Assembly (NCBI RefSeq): GCF_001722335.1
Contig: NZ_MIHA01000011.1
Location: forward strand, 109,592-173,591
Direction of reading: 5' to 3'
From: Mycolicibacterium flavescens
GTDB taxonomy: Bacteria; Actinomycetota; Actinomycetes; Mycobacteriales; Mycobacteriaceae
DNA length: 64,000 nt
Under the pieces are notes generated by a model. The model was given only the letters and a program-made list of their open reading frames with translations. It did not search any database and was not told the origin of the DNA. This document shows positions 36,312-47,614 of this stretch, in pieces. The position numbers and the translations under genes were made by a program. How positions within the stretch are numbered: the first letter of the stretch is position 1; each line of letters begins with the position of its first letter.

Positions 36312-36719
36312 CGGCGCCGGCCGGGCCCGCACCGCTTGGACGGCCTGCTCGACGCTGTCGAACACCGGCAGCGCACCGTCGGGGTCGCAGATGCGCAGCA
36401 GTCGCTTGACCGACGCGCTCGGCGTCATCGCCCAGTAGATGTCCGCTCCCGCGGTGCGCACGTTGAGCGTGTGCAGCGCGGAAAAGCCTGCGGTGCCGAA
36501 GAATTCAACGCCGGTCAGGTCGACCACCAGGCGCTCGATGTGGTCGCCGTCGCGCAGCGCGTAGGCGACGAACTCCAGGGCGTTGGCGGCGTCGATCTCA
36601 CCGGACGCCGCGACGATCGTGGTGCCTGGCTCCAGCCCGCGGCTGGAGAAGTGGGCGGTGTGGCACTCGTTGGCCTCGGTTATCGAGTCGACGAGCTTGA
36701 AATGGGAAATAGCAGACAT
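36291..36719 (-). CDS. STAS-domain protein, candidate anti-anti-sigma-F factor
   Basis: 142 residues from ATG 36719, with GGAG upstream. The STAS core spans about 35-130: TTIVAASGEIDAANALEFV, RLVVDLTGVEFFGTAGFSAL, then AVQAVR. In RsbV/SpoIIAA the loop is DSTG/DSSG with a phosphorylated Ser; here it is GTAG with Thr76, and the preceding Asp is Gly. Thr could be the phosphosite, or regulation could be different. Its position tail-to-tail with sigF (21-bp overlap) suggests it controls the RsbW-SigF pair; this is inference. It is not the standard location of the M. tuberculosis anti-anti-sigma genes. Confidence 0.78.
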   Translation of the reverse strand: MSAISHFKLVDSITEANECHTAHFSSRGLEPGTTIVAASGEIDAANALEFVAYALRDGDHIERLVVDLTGVEFFGTAGFSALHTLNVRTAGADIYWAMTPSASVKRLLRICDPDGALPVFDSVEQAVQAVRARPAPLLKLVP

Positions 36720-37020
36720 TGTGACTCCATCAGTGAATACGGGATTCGTACTGTGGTTCACGTCAAAATTTGGGGCCCTGCGTGTTCAAAGCCTTCGCAG
36801 CAGTGGTGGGAGTTTCTACCCTGCACGTCGATGACGTATCCGGCGGCTGTGAACTCAACCTGCATTGAACCCTACGCTGCTTGTCGGGCCCGCACAATCG
36901 GTATCGCAATCGTCGTCGACGCCGCACGTCAGCGGCGAATCCAGGACTTTCGCCCGCGTCAATTGGCCGGGTTGTCGGCCGGGTTTGGTGAACCGCGCGC
37001 AGCCCAGCACACTTGACGGT
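36720..37020. other. Intergenic region between the STAS gene and the MobA-like gene
   Basis: About 300 bp, less GC-rich than its neighbours, with divergent genes on both sides. No gene or clear promoter was recognised. Confidence 0.5.
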
Positions 37021-37560
37021 ATGTCGACGTCTGTCGCCGGGGTGTTGCTGGCCGCGGGTGCGGGGACCCGGTTCGGGATGCCGAAAGTGCTTGCCGCTGA
37101 AGGGGAGTGGTTGACGACGGCGGTCGACGCGCTGCGCGGTGGGGGATGCGGCGACGTGGTGGTGGTCCTCGGCGCGGCGCTGGTCGATGTGCCGCCACCA
37201 GCGCGTTCGGTGTACGCCGAGGCGTGGGCGGACGGCCTGTCGGCGTCGCTGCGCGCGGGGTTGTCGGAGCTGGACGCGGACTACGCGGTGGTGCACACCG
37301 TCGACACCCCCGACGTCGGCGCCGAGGTGGTGCGGCGCGTGGTGGCCGCGGGCGTCGCCTCGACGTCGGGGCTGGCGCGGGCCCGCTACGCGGGGCGGCC
37401 GGGACATCCGGTGCTCATCGCACGCCGGCACTGGGCGCCGCTGCTTGAGCTGGCCGGCGGCGACGAGGGGGCGCGGCCGTATCTGGCCGGCCGCGACGAC
37501 GTGGTCGCGGTGGAGTGCGCGGACCTGGCCACCGGCCGCGACGTCGATACCCCCGGCTGA
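37021..37560 (+). CDS. MobA/MocA-like nucleotidyltransferase
   Basis: 179 residues. The N-terminal VAGVLLAAGAGTRFGMPKVL is the nucleotide-binding signature (LxAGxGxRxGxxK) of molybdenum-cofactor guanylyl/cytidylyltransferases and other NTP-transferase enzymes. VVHTVDTPDVGAEVV provides the metal-binding Asp region, and GRPGHPVLIARRHW matches MocA/NTP-transferase proteins. Substrate cannot be fixed; MocA-type CMP transfer to molybdopterin is most likely. There is no xanthine dehydrogenase or other molybdoenzyme gene nearby. Confidence 0.75.
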   Translation: MSTSVAGVLLAAGAGTRFGMPKVLAAEGEWLTTAVDALRGGGCGDVVVVLGAALVDVPPPARSVYAEAWADGLSASLRAGLSELDADYAVVHTVDTPDVGAEVVRRVVAAGVASTSGLARARYAGRPGHPVLIARRHWAPLLELAGGDEGARPYLAGRDDVVAVECADLATGRDVDTPG

Positions 37561-37563
37561 CGG

Positions 37564-37905
37564 TCAGGGCAACGTCACGCCGAGCATCGCCGCGGCGAAC
37601 CGGCGCACCGACGTCTCGGCGATGGTCGCCGCGTCGCCGTGACCGTCGCGGAAACGCTTGTGCAGCACCGGGATCTGCGGGTCGACGGTGATCTCGGCGA
37701 GCATCTCGCCGGTCGTCGGCTCACACACCGCCCAGGAGTAGCCGGTTTCCGACGCCCAGCGCGCGCGGCACCGGGTCACGTAGTCGGGGTCGGTTTCGCC
37801 CATCTCCGCGAGCGCGGGGCGGTCGTCGATCAGTTCGTCGTCGCGGGGCGCACGCAGATACCACGCACCGGCGTTGATCTCGACGGGCTCCATCAGCGTC
37901 ACCAA
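37564..37905 (-). CDS. Conserved short protein, possible GNAT-like fragment
   Basis: 113 residues from GTG 37905, or 109 from ATG 37893; neither has a clear ribosome site. The sequence WYLRAPRDDELIDDRPAL ... YSWAVCEPTTGEMLAEITVDP looks like the N-terminal half of RimJ/RimL-type acetyltransferases, which open with LRxPxxxD. The acetyl-CoA-binding loop is absent, so it is either a minimal relative or a diverged non-enzymatic protein. It converges with the MobA-like gene (3 bp apart). Confidence 0.5.
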   Translation of the reverse strand: MVTLMEPVEINAGAWYLRAPRDDELIDDRPALAEMGETDPDYVTRCRARWASETGYSWAVCEPTTGEMLAEITVDPQIPVLHKRFRDGHGDAATIAETSVRRFAAAMLGVTLP

Positions 37906-37912
37906 TCAAGCG

Positions 37913-37970
37913 CGAGCAGACGCAAAGTGCCCTGAAATTGCGGCTTTTACGGGCACTTTGCGTCTGCTCG
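37913..37970. repeat. Perfect 20-bp inverted repeat with an 18-nt loop
   Basis: CGAGCAGACGCAAAGTGCCC and its exact complement flank TGAAATTGCGGCTTTTAC. It lies 13 bp downstream of the accA3 stop. It may act as a hairpin terminator for accA3, but the long perfect stem without a T-tract and its similarity in layout to two other intergenic elements suggest a dispersed mycobacterial repeat. Confidence 0.75.
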
Positions 37971-37983
37971 GCGGAAAAGTGGG

Positions 37984-39826
<1,843 letters not shown>

Positions 39827-39971
39827 TGTAACGGAGGGAGTTTATGCGTCCCTGCTGAGGTCTCGACGAGCCGGTCCCTTACCCGCGAGTAATAAACCGC
39901 GGCTCCGACCCCCGATCGGCGAGCGCTCACCCCGCTACAGATCGAGCCCCACCAGTGCCGAGTCGGAGTGT

Positions 39972-40381
39972 CTAGCGCAGCCGCTTCTTGATGCGGGCCA
40001 GCATCGCCGACATGCCGCGCAACCGCAGCGGGCTGATCAGCGCGGCCAGCCCCAGCTCGGAGTAGAAGTCGTCGGGCACCGCCAGGATCTCCTCGGCGGG
40101 TAGGTCGTCGAGCCCGGTGGCCAGGATCGCGGCGAACCCGCGGGTGGTGGGTGCCTCGGCGGGGGCGCTGAAGTACAGCCGCACGTGGGCGCGGTCGCCG
40201 GCGTCGACGTGCAGGAACAGCGGCGACTGGCATTCGGGCACCGGTTCCATCGCGGCCTCTTCGAGGTCGGCGGGCAGCGGCGGCAACTCGTTGGCGAACT
40301 CCAGCAGCAGCTGCAGCTTGTCCTGCCCCTGAACCTCCTGGAAGTCCGAGACCACCTCCGCCAGCGCGGCCGGCATTGCAC

Positions 40382-40385
<4 letters not shown>
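39972..40385 (-). CDS. SufE-like sulfur acceptor (Rv3284-like)
   Basis: 137 residues. The SufE fold is visible: [20 protein letters not shown] near the N-terminus, [10 protein letters not shown] with the sulfur-accepting Cys52, and [20 protein letters not shown] towards the end. SufE takes persulfide from a cysteine desulfurase; here it is coupled by ATGA overlap to sseA, so it probably works with that sulfurtransferase. Same gene order as Rv3283-Rv3284 next to accA3. Confidence 0.85.
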
Positions 40386-41278
<893 letters not shown>

Positions 41279-41457
41279 AGAGCAGAGCCTACCCAGCGCG
41301 CCGACGACGCGCGGTCCGCTCAGCGCTTGCTTGTTGTGGCAAACCTTCTACGGTATGAAGTCCGGGGAGTTTTCCTCCAGGCCTTGGCTAACCCCGCCAG
41401 GTGCGGCGCCGACACCGTCGCAGCCGGCGCCCACACCGACCGCGGGAGCAGGAGCAC

Positions 41458-42093
41458 GTGAGCCCAGAACCACACGCACCGCACGTCACCGCCGACGACG
41501 TGGCCCGCAGGAGGGCCGCCGCGCCGAAGCTCAAGGTGCCGCCCGCGGCGCCGCCGACCGGCCTGCGCCGACTGCGTGACCGGCTCAGCGAGCAAATCTT
41601 CAATCTGGTGTTGACCCATGTGCCGTCGCACACCGTGCGGCAGGGCTTCCTGCGCGCCTGCGGCGCCACCATCGGGGAGCGCTCGGCGATCATGCGCGGC
41701 ACCGAGGTGTACGGCATCGCATACCTGACGATCGGCGACGAGACCGCGATCGGGTGGCGCTGCGTGCTCGACGCCCGCGGCGGGCTGTGCATCGGCGACA
41801 ACGTCACGGTCGCCAGCGACGTGCACTTCCTGGGCACCCGTCGCGACATCGACCGGCCCGGCCTGCGGCACGTGCCGGTGCCGACGGTGGTGGGCGACTA
41901 CGCGTGGATCGCCAGCCGCGCCATGGTGCTTCCGGCACACATCAAGCGCGGCGCGGTCGTCGCCGGGCAGGCGACGGTGATGCGCGACATCGAGGAGTGC
42001 GAAGTCGTCGGCGGTGATCCGCTCAAGGTCATCGGTCAGCGCGACCCCGAGGCGCTGGCCTACACCGCGGGCTACCGCCCGCTGTTCTCCTAG
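41458..42093 (+). CDS. Left-handed beta-helix (hexapeptide) acyltransferase, copy 1
   Basis: 211 residues from GTG 41458, with GGAGCAGGAG upstream. After an N-terminal tail with DDVARRRAAAPKLKVPP and a helical part, hexapeptide repeats start at about residue 80: GATIGERSAIMRGTEVYGIA, YLTIGDETAIGWRCVLDA, LCIGDNVTVASDVHFLG, and the C-terminal GRAVVAGQATV-like repeats. This is the WbbJ/LacA-type O-acetyltransferase family, trimeric, acetyl-CoA-dependent. Two paralogues at 53239 and 55106 share the AAAPxLKxPP tail. First gene of a plus-strand polysaccharide block. Confidence 0.82.
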   Translation: MSPEPHAPHVTADDVARRRAAAPKLKVPPAAPPTGLRRLRDRLSEQIFNLVLTHVPSHTVRQGFLRACGATIGERSAIMRGTEVYGIAYLTIGDETAIGWRCVLDARGGLCIGDNVTVASDVHFLGTRRDIDRPGLRHVPVPTVVGDYAWIASRAMVLPAHIKRGAVVAGQATVMRDIEECEVVGGDPLKVIGQRDPEALAYTAGYRPLFS

Positions 42094-42138
42094 CGGCGCC
42101 CGCGTGCCCGTCCCCCGAACCGACCGATTGGCGAACCG

Positions 42139-43275
42139 ATGACCAAGGTGACCTTCCTGCTGTCGAAAGACCCCGCGACTCAGCACGGCGGCGACATCGA
42201 GCTCTCACGCGTCGCGATGCGCCTGGCCGCCGACTCGTTCGACGTGGCCGCGCTGTGCCTGTCGGCCGAAAACGGTTCGGCGACAGTTGATCTGGTTCCC
42301 GGCGGGCTGCCGTTGACGCGGGTGGCCAAACCGCCGGTGGACAAGGTCCGCATCCTGGCCAGGTCGGTCACGCAGCGCCGCAGCCTCGCGCATGTGCGGT
42401 TCGACTTCGACGAGCTGGTCACCGCGATCGACGCTCTGGAGTCCGATGTCTTCGTCGCCGAACACAGCTACATGGCCGAGTCGTTCCTGCGCAGCTCTCA
42501 CGCCGGGCGCACCGGCCTGATCATCAACACGATCAACACCGAATCGCAGGTGTGGCTGTCGACGCGGGGGCTGCTCGGCAAGATCGAGGAACCGCGGTTG
42601 CTGCGCGACGAGATCCGGGTGGCCCGCGCCGCCGACGCCGTCGGCACCTACGACATCGAGGAAGCCGAGATGTACCGGGCCAACGGGCAACCGCAGGCGC
42701 GGTGGCTCGACGTGACCCTGCCGCCCTCAGAGAAGGTCGACGTCTCGGCGACCGGGCCGCGGCTGGGCTTCGTCGGGGTGCGCGACTGGCCGCCGAACCA
42801 GGAGGGCTTCCTCTACGCGTTGCAGCTGTGGCCCAGGATCGCCGAGGGCATCCCCGGCGCCGAACTGTGCATCGCGGGACCGAAGAAGCCCGGCGCCAAG
42901 GACCCGGTCTACCCGCCGGGCGTGCGTGACCTCGGTTTCGTCGAGGACCTGCCGGGCTTCTTCCGGACCTGCCGGGCGCTGATGGCGCCGATCAAGACCG
43001 GCGGCGGGGTGCGGGTCAAGATCCTCGACTCGATCAGCAAGGGGCTGCCGGTGATCGGCACCGGCCCCGCGGTGGGCTCGCTGCCCGCGCTGTTCGACCT
43101 GCCCACCTACGACGACGAGGAGCAGTTCATCGCCGAGTGCCGTCGTCACCTGCTCGACCGCGACGTCGCGGTCAAGGCCGGCGACGCCCTCTACGAGGCC
43201 AACCGCGCGCACTGGGAGACCCGCAAACCGCACCGGTCGTTCGAGGATCTGGTGCGCGCGGGAATCCGGTCCTGA
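42139..43275 (+). CDS. GT4-like glycosyltransferase
   Basis: 378 residues from ATG 42139. GT-B fold: N-terminal FLLSKDPATQHGGDIELSRVAM, then the donor half GFVGVRDWPPNQEGFLYALQ, CIAGPKKPG, GVRDLGFVEDLPGFFRTCRA and MAPIKTGGGVRVKILDSISK with the GGGxRxKxL segment typical of GT4 proteins such as those fetching sugars for capsule synthesis. The usual E-x7-E is partly changed. Donor and acceptor unknown. It sits between an acyltransferase and a nucleotide-sugar dehydrogenase. Confidence 0.78.
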   Translation: MTKVTFLLSKDPATQHGGDIELSRVAMRLAADSFDVAALCLSAENGSATVDLVPGGLPLTRVAKPPVDKVRILARSVTQRRSLAHVRFDFDELVTAIDALESDVFVAEHSYMAESFLRSSHAGRTGLIINTINTESQVWLSTRGLLGKIEEPRLLRDEIRVARAADAVGTYDIEEAEMYRANGQPQARWLDVTLPPSEKVDVSATGPRLGFVGVRDWPPNQEGFLYALQLWPRIAEGIPGAELCIAGPKKPGAKDPVYPPGVRDLGFVEDLPGFFRTCRALMAPIKTGGGVRVKILDSISKGLPVIGTGPAVGSLPALFDLPTYDDEEQFIAECRRHLLDRDVAVKAGDALYEANRAHWETRKPHRSFEDLVRAGIRS

Positions 43276-43430
43276 TCGGCGGCGCGCGGCTACAGTGAGA
43301 CCGCTGGCAACGCCGCCCCTATTGACGCCAGCGTTCAAAAGGTGCTTTCGATTACGCGAAATTGGTGTCGGCAACGTATCGTCGTGACCCGGTACCGCAA
43401 ACTCCTGAAGCAGATGGGAATCGTAAGGCT

Positions 43431-44780
43431 ATGTCTGAGCCAGCAAAATACGACGTCGGAATTGTCGGGCTTGGTTACGTCGGATTGACCCTGGCGACGG
43501 TGCTGGCCGAGTCCGGCAGTTCGGTGATTGGTGTGGAGACCCGCCCGGACATCGTCGAGATGACCAATCAGGGCATTCCGCATTTCACCGAGACCGGCCT
43601 GCCCGACGCGCTCTCGGGTGTCACCCGCTCCGGGAAACTGCGCGCCGTCGAGCGCTTCGACAACTCGTTCACCTGCGACACCTACATCATCACGGTCGGC
43701 ACCCCGCTGTCCGCGGACGGGGTGGCGCGCGTCGACATGATCGAGGCCGCGGCCCGCGATATCGCGGCGAACATGCGCGATGGTGCGCTGGTCATCCTGC
43801 GGTCCACCGTGAAGGTCGGCACCACCCGCGACGTGGTGGCCCCGGCGCTGGCCGAGGCCGGCAAACAGTTCGACATCGCGATGTGCCCGGAGCGCACGCT
43901 GGAGGGCAAAGCGCTGCAGGAGCTGCGTGAACTGCCGCAGATCGTCGGCGCCGACGAGCAGGCCGTCGCCGACCGGGCCGCGGCGCTGTTCCGCCGGCTG
44001 ACGAATTCGATCGTGCAGGTGTCCGGAGTCGAAACGGCCGAGATCATCAAACTCGTCAGCAATACGTTCCGCGATGTGCAATTCGCATTCGCCAATGAGG
44101 TGGCCCGGCTATGTGATGCGTTCGGTGTCAACGCCCACGAAGTCATCGCCTCCGGCAAACTCGGTTACAGCCGCACGAATATCCCGATGCCGGGTCTGGT
44201 CGGCGGGCCGTGCCTGGAAAAGGATCCGCACATTCTGATGGAGAGTGCCCGCGCACGCGGTGTCCATCTGGAGATGACCAGCGCGGGCCGGATGATCAAC
44301 GAGCGCCAGCCGGCGGAGACCGTGCGCTTCATCAGCACCGAGATCAACCGCCGCAAGCTGGCCGAGCAGGGCCCGCTGAAGATCAGCCTCGTCGGCATGG
44401 CGTTCAAGGGGCTGCCCGAGACCAGCGACCTGCGCGGGTCGATGTCGATCAAGGTGCTCGACCAGTTGCGCAAGGCCCACCCGGAAGCCGAGATCGGTCT
44501 GTACGACCCCGTGACGTCGCCGGAGGTGCTGGCGTCGGAGTTTCCCGACGACCGGGTGTTCAACCGGTTCGGGGACGCGGTGAGCGGGGCGTCGGTCGTG
44601 GTGATCGGCAACAACCATCCGTCGCTGGGCCAGATCTCGCCGCGCACCATCAGCGAGTTCATCAGCCCCGACGGGTTCATCTTCGATTACTGGAACCACT
44701 TCAGCCACCTGCCGGCGTCCGAACTGGGCGACTCGTACTTCGCGGTCGGCAACAGCGGATGGGTGCCCGCCGATGTCTAG
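43431..44780 (+). CDS. Nucleotide-sugar dehydrogenase (UDP-ManNAc/UDP-glucose dehydrogenase family)
   Basis: 449 residues. Rossmann motif VGLGYVGLTLA is at 12-22. CPERTLEGKALQELRELPQI, KLVSNTFRDVQFAFANEVARL and the active site GGPCLEKDP with Cys261 follow. The middle segment (ETAEIIKLVSNTFRDVQ) is closest to the WecC/UDP-N-acetylmannosamine dehydrogenase branch; UDP-glucose dehydrogenase is the alternative. It oxidises a UDP-sugar twice to the uronic acid, an exopolysaccharide precursor. Its end overlaps the epimerase start by 8 bp. Confidence 0.85.
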   Translation: MSEPAKYDVGIVGLGYVGLTLATVLAESGSSVIGVETRPDIVEMTNQGIPHFTETGLPDALSGVTRSGKLRAVERFDNSFTCDTYIITVGTPLSADGVARVDMIEAAARDIAANMRDGALVILRSTVKVGTTRDVVAPALAEAGKQFDIAMCPERTLEGKALQELRELPQIVGADEQAVADRAAALFRRLTNSIVQVSGVETAEIIKLVSNTFRDVQFAFANEVARLCDAFGVNAHEVIASGKLGYSRTNIPMPGLVGGPCLEKDPHILMESARARGVHLEMTSAGRMINERQPAETVRFISTEINRRKLAEQGPLKISLVGMAFKGLPETSDLRGSMSIKVLDQLRKAHPEAEIGLYDPVTSPEVLASEFPDDRVFNRFGDAVSGASVVVIGNNHPSLGQISPRTISEFISPDGFIFDYWNHFSHLPASELGDSYFAVGNSGWVPADV

Positions 44781-45753
44781 GCGGGCGGTGGTCACCGGCG
44801 GCGGCGGCTTCATCGGCGCGTACCTGACCAAACGGATGGTGGCCGACGGGTGGTCGGTCGCGGTGGTCGACAACATGGTCCGCGGCGACGCCCGGCGGTT
44901 CGCCGACGTCGCCGACGACGTCGAGTTGTTCACCTGTGACGTGCGTGACCAGGCCGCGCTGGAGAAGGCGTTCGCCGGCGCGGACGTCGTCATGCACCTG
45001 GCGGCGGTCAACGGCACCGAGAACTTCTACACCAACCCCGAACTGGTGCTCGAGGTCGGCATGCTCGGGGCGCTGGCGGTCACCAACGCGGCCCGGGCGG
45101 CCGACGTGCCGGACCTGGTGTTCGCCTCGACCGCGGAGGTCTACCAGACGCCCGCGGTGATCCCGACCCCGGAGACCATCCCGCTGATGCTGCCCGACAG
45201 CCTCAACCCGCGGTACTCCTACGGCGGCGGCAAGATCGTCAGCGAGCTGATCGCGTTCAACTACGGCCGCGAGCACTACCGCAAGGTGCAGATCTTCCGG
45301 CCCCACAACATCTTCGGGCCCGACATGGGCTGGAAGCACGTCGAGCCGCAGTTCATCATGCGGGCGCTGGCGGCCAAGGACGCCGGCGACGGGACGTTCC
45401 CGATCCAGGGCGACGGCACCGAGACGCGGTCGTTCCTGTACGTCGACGACTGCGTCGACGGAATCCTGACGATGTACGAAAAGGGCGGGCACCGCGAGAT
45501 CTACCACATCGGCAGCGAAGACGAGATCACGATCCGCGAGCTGGCCGGCCGGATCGGCAAGATCGTCGGCATCGACCTCGACATCCGTCCGGGTGCACTG
45601 CCCGAGGGCGGAACTCGGCGACGCTGCCCGGACGTCACCAAGATGCGCGGGCTCGGGTGGTCACCGCTGGTGAGCCTCGACGACGGGCTCGAGCGCACCG
45701 TGGCGTGGTACCGCGAGCACCGCGACGACAAACCGGCCAACGACCTGATGTAG
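44773..45753 (+). CDS. NAD-dependent nucleotide-sugar epimerase/dehydratase
   Basis: 326 residues. Extended SDR: TGGGGFIGAYL (8-18), FASTAEVY, YGGGK (150-154) as the catalytic Y-x3-K, and RPHNIFGPDMGWKHVEPQFI. The group includes UDP-glucose 4-epimerases and 4,6-dehydratase relatives. It follows the dehydrogenase with an 8-bp overlap, and a strong terminator lies 16 bp after its stop, so the two act in one pathway, probably a uronic acid or its epimer. Confidence 0.85.
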   Translation: MSRRAVVTGGGGFIGAYLTKRMVADGWSVAVVDNMVRGDARRFADVADDVELFTCDVRDQAALEKAFAGADVVMHLAAVNGTENFYTNPELVLEVGMLGALAVTNAARAADVPDLVFASTAEVYQTPAVIPTPETIPLMLPDSLNPRYSYGGGKIVSELIAFNYGREHYRKVQIFRPHNIFGPDMGWKHVEPQFIMRALAAKDAGDGTFPIQGDGTETRSFLYVDDCVDGILTMYEKGGHREIYHIGSEDEITIRELAGRIGKIVGIDLDIRPGALPEGGTRRRCPDVTKMRGLGWSPLVSLDDGLERTVAWYREHRDDKPANDLM

Positions 45754-45769
45754 TTCGGTCCGTCAACCA

Positions 45770-45803
45770 AAAAGCCGGGAACCCGTTGAGGTTCCCGGCT
45801 TTT
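45770..45803. terminator. Strong bidirectional terminator
   Basis: AAAAGCCGGGAACC, loop CGTTGA, GGTTCCCGGCTTTT. It stands 16 bp past the epimerase stop and 15 bp past the converging PGRS-like gene's stop. Confidence 0.9.
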
Positions 45804-45817
45804 CGGATCTCTGACGG

Positions 45818-46970
45818 TCAGTCGCCGTCGCCGCCACCTTCGGCGCCGCCGCCGGAAGTCCCGCTGCCGGTGCCGTCGGCGCCGTCGCTGCCGTGCGGGC
45901 CGCCGCCCTGCCCGGTTCCGCCGTCGCCGCCGGTTCCGCCGATGCCGGTTCCGTTGGTCGCGGTGCCGTTGCCGCCCTTGCCGCCGACGCCGCCGGGCGC
46001 GTCGAACACACCCAGCACGCCGTCGCCACCATCGCCGCCGTTGCCGCCCTGCGCGGTGCCGTCGTCGGTCGTGGCGTCCCCGCCGTGGCCGCCGCGACCG
46101 CTGGGCGCCTGCCAGCCACCCTGGCCGCCCTGGCCGCCGTCGCCGCCGGTGGCGTCACCGGTGCCCGCGTCGGCGTCGCCGCCTTCACCGCCCCGGCCGC
46201 CGTAGCCGTCCCAGGCCGAACTGGCGCCGTCGCCGCCGTTGCCGCCGACCGCGTTGCCCACACCGGTGCTGGCGTCGCCGCCGTGTCCGCCGTGCGCGTG
46301 GTCGGCGCCGCCGTTGGCCGCGGTGTTGCCGAAGAAGGCGGAGTCGCCCGAAGCGCCGCCGTTACCGCCGGTGGCATTCCCGACCGGGGTGCTGGCATTG
46401 CCGCCGTCGCCGCCGGTGCCGCTGCGGCCGTCGAAACCGGTCCGGCCGCCGTCGCCGCCGTCACCGCCGACCGCGTCACCGTTGACGGTGGTCGTCGCGT
46501 CGCCGCCCACCCCGCCGACGCCGCCGGCGCCGGTCAACAGGTCATGGTTGCCGCCGTTGCCGCCGTCGCCGCCCTGGGTGTCCCCGGTGCCGGTGGCCGC
46601 ACCGCCGGCCCCGCCGGCACCACCCGTGCCGATCAGTCCGACGTTGCCGCCTGCACCGCCGTCGCCGCCGGTCGCCGACCCGTTCGTGGCGGTGGCGACA
46701 CCGCCTGCGCCGCCTGCGCCACCGGTGCCGACGAAGAGGCCGCCGTCACCGCCGCGGCCACCGTTGCCCGCGACCACGCCGTCCTCGCCGGTGGCGTCGC
46801 CGCCCCTGCCGCCCTCGCCGCCGTTACCGAACACGAGCCCGCCGCGACCGCCGTTGCCGCCGTCCTCGCCGGCCGCGCCGTCGCCGCCCTTACCGCCCGA
46901 GCCGACGAACAGACCGCCGTTGCCGCCGTCCTGGCCTTCGGCTCCGGCCGCGCCGTTACCGAACAGGACG
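45818..46970 (-). repeat. Gly-rich PGRS-type coding repeat block
   Basis: Dense GGN/GGC repeats (plus strand: gccgccgttgccgcc, ccgccgtcgccgcc) encode Gly-Gly-X arrays. This block is prone to slippage, and assembly errors or length variation are likely here. Confidence 0.8.
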
Positions 46971-47614
46971 CCGCCGTGCTCACCGGGCGCCTCGCCGTTG
47001 CGCACGAACACGCGGAACACGTCGTTCGCGACGGCCATCGGATCCTGCTGCAGCGAGACCGCCGACATCTCCGTCATCGCCCGCTGGAAGGTCGCGCCCA
47101 GCTGGGGGCCGATCAGGCTGCCGACCTCGACGTAGTTGATCGCCAACCCGGCACCCGCCTGCGCGGCCGTGACGGCCGCCAGCGGCGTCGCCACCAACGT
47201 CCACGGGCGCTCGTAGAAGATCCGCACCGAGTGCGGCCAGCCGGCGATCGGCGGGTCGTCGTTGTGGGTCGGGTACGTGAAGTAGTCGCGGATGCCCTCG
47301 AACAGCGCCTCGCCCGGATTGAACGCGGCGGCCGCGGGGGCTGGCGGGCCCGACGAATCACCGGGCTCAGCTGCCGGGGTGGGCGCGGCCGCCGAGCCGA
47401 ACAGCAGCGGCTCAGACGAGTTCACCAGCCGGATGCTCTCCGCGTACAGGCTGTTCGGCGTCGCGTAGGCGCCGAGCGGCCTGGCCGGTAACTCCGGCGC
47501 GCTGCTCAGCCCCTCGGTACCGAACGCGGCACCCGCCGCGGCAAGTGCGCCCATTGCCACTACGGCGCGGACGCGATGGCTGCGCTCTCTGTGCACGTTG
47601 TGTCTCCCCACCAT
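45818..47614 (-). CDS. PGRS-like Gly-rich exported protein without a PE domain
   Basis: 598 residues from ATG 47614, with AAGGA upstream. N-terminus: basic region and hydrophobic AVVAMGALAAAGAAFGTEG, a probable signal peptide. Residues about 40-215 are a non-repetitive domain (ALFEGIRDYFTYPTHNDDPP, SVRIFYERPWTLVATPLAAV). From about 216 the sequence is GGxGG repeats (GGNGGLFVGSGGKGGDG, GGAGGAGG) to the end. This resembles PGRS tails of PE_PGRS proteins, but no PE N-terminus is present. Such PGRS-like proteins occur in non-tuberculous mycobacteria; function is unknown. It converges on the polysaccharide genes. Confidence 0.8.
   Translation of the reverse strand: MVGRHNVHRERSHRVRAVVAMGALAAAGAAFGTEGLSSAPELPARPLGAYATPNSLYAESIRLVNSSEPLLFGSAAAPTPAAEPGDSSGPPAPAAAAFNPGEALFEGIRDYFTYPTHNDDPPIAGWPHSVRIFYERPWTLVATPLAAVTAAQAGAGLAINYVEVGSLIGPQLGATFQRAMTEMSAVSLQQDPMAVANDVFRVFVRNGEAPGEHGGVLFGNGAAGAEGQDGGNGGLFVGSGGKGGDGAAGEDGGNGGRGGLVFGNGGEGGRGGDATGEDGVVAGNGGRGGDGGLFVGTGGAGGAGGVATATNGSATGGDGGAGGNVGLIGTGGAGGAGGAATGTGDTQGGDGGNGGNHDLLTGAGGVGGVGGDATTTVNGDAVGGDGGDGGRTGFDGRSGTGGDGGNASTPVGNATGGNGGASGDSAFFGNTAANGGADHAHGGHGGDASTGVGNAVGGNGGDGASSAWDGYGGRGGEGGDADAGTGDATGGDGGQGGQGGWQAPSGRGGHGGDATTDDGTAQGGNGGDGGDGVLGVFDAPGGVGGKGGNGTATNGTGIGGTGGDGGTGQGGGPHGSDGADGTGSGTSGGGAEGGGDGD

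Noticed and set aside
36816..36821. GGGTAG on the minus strand as a sigma-F promoter for the STAS gene
   Set aside because: The -10 fits but the -35 at 16 bp upstream reads GGAT, so only half of the consensus is met.
45893..47491. 532-codon frame on the plus strand
   Set aside because: Antisense shadow of the Gly-rich PGRS-like gene, with Ala/Val/Gly composition.
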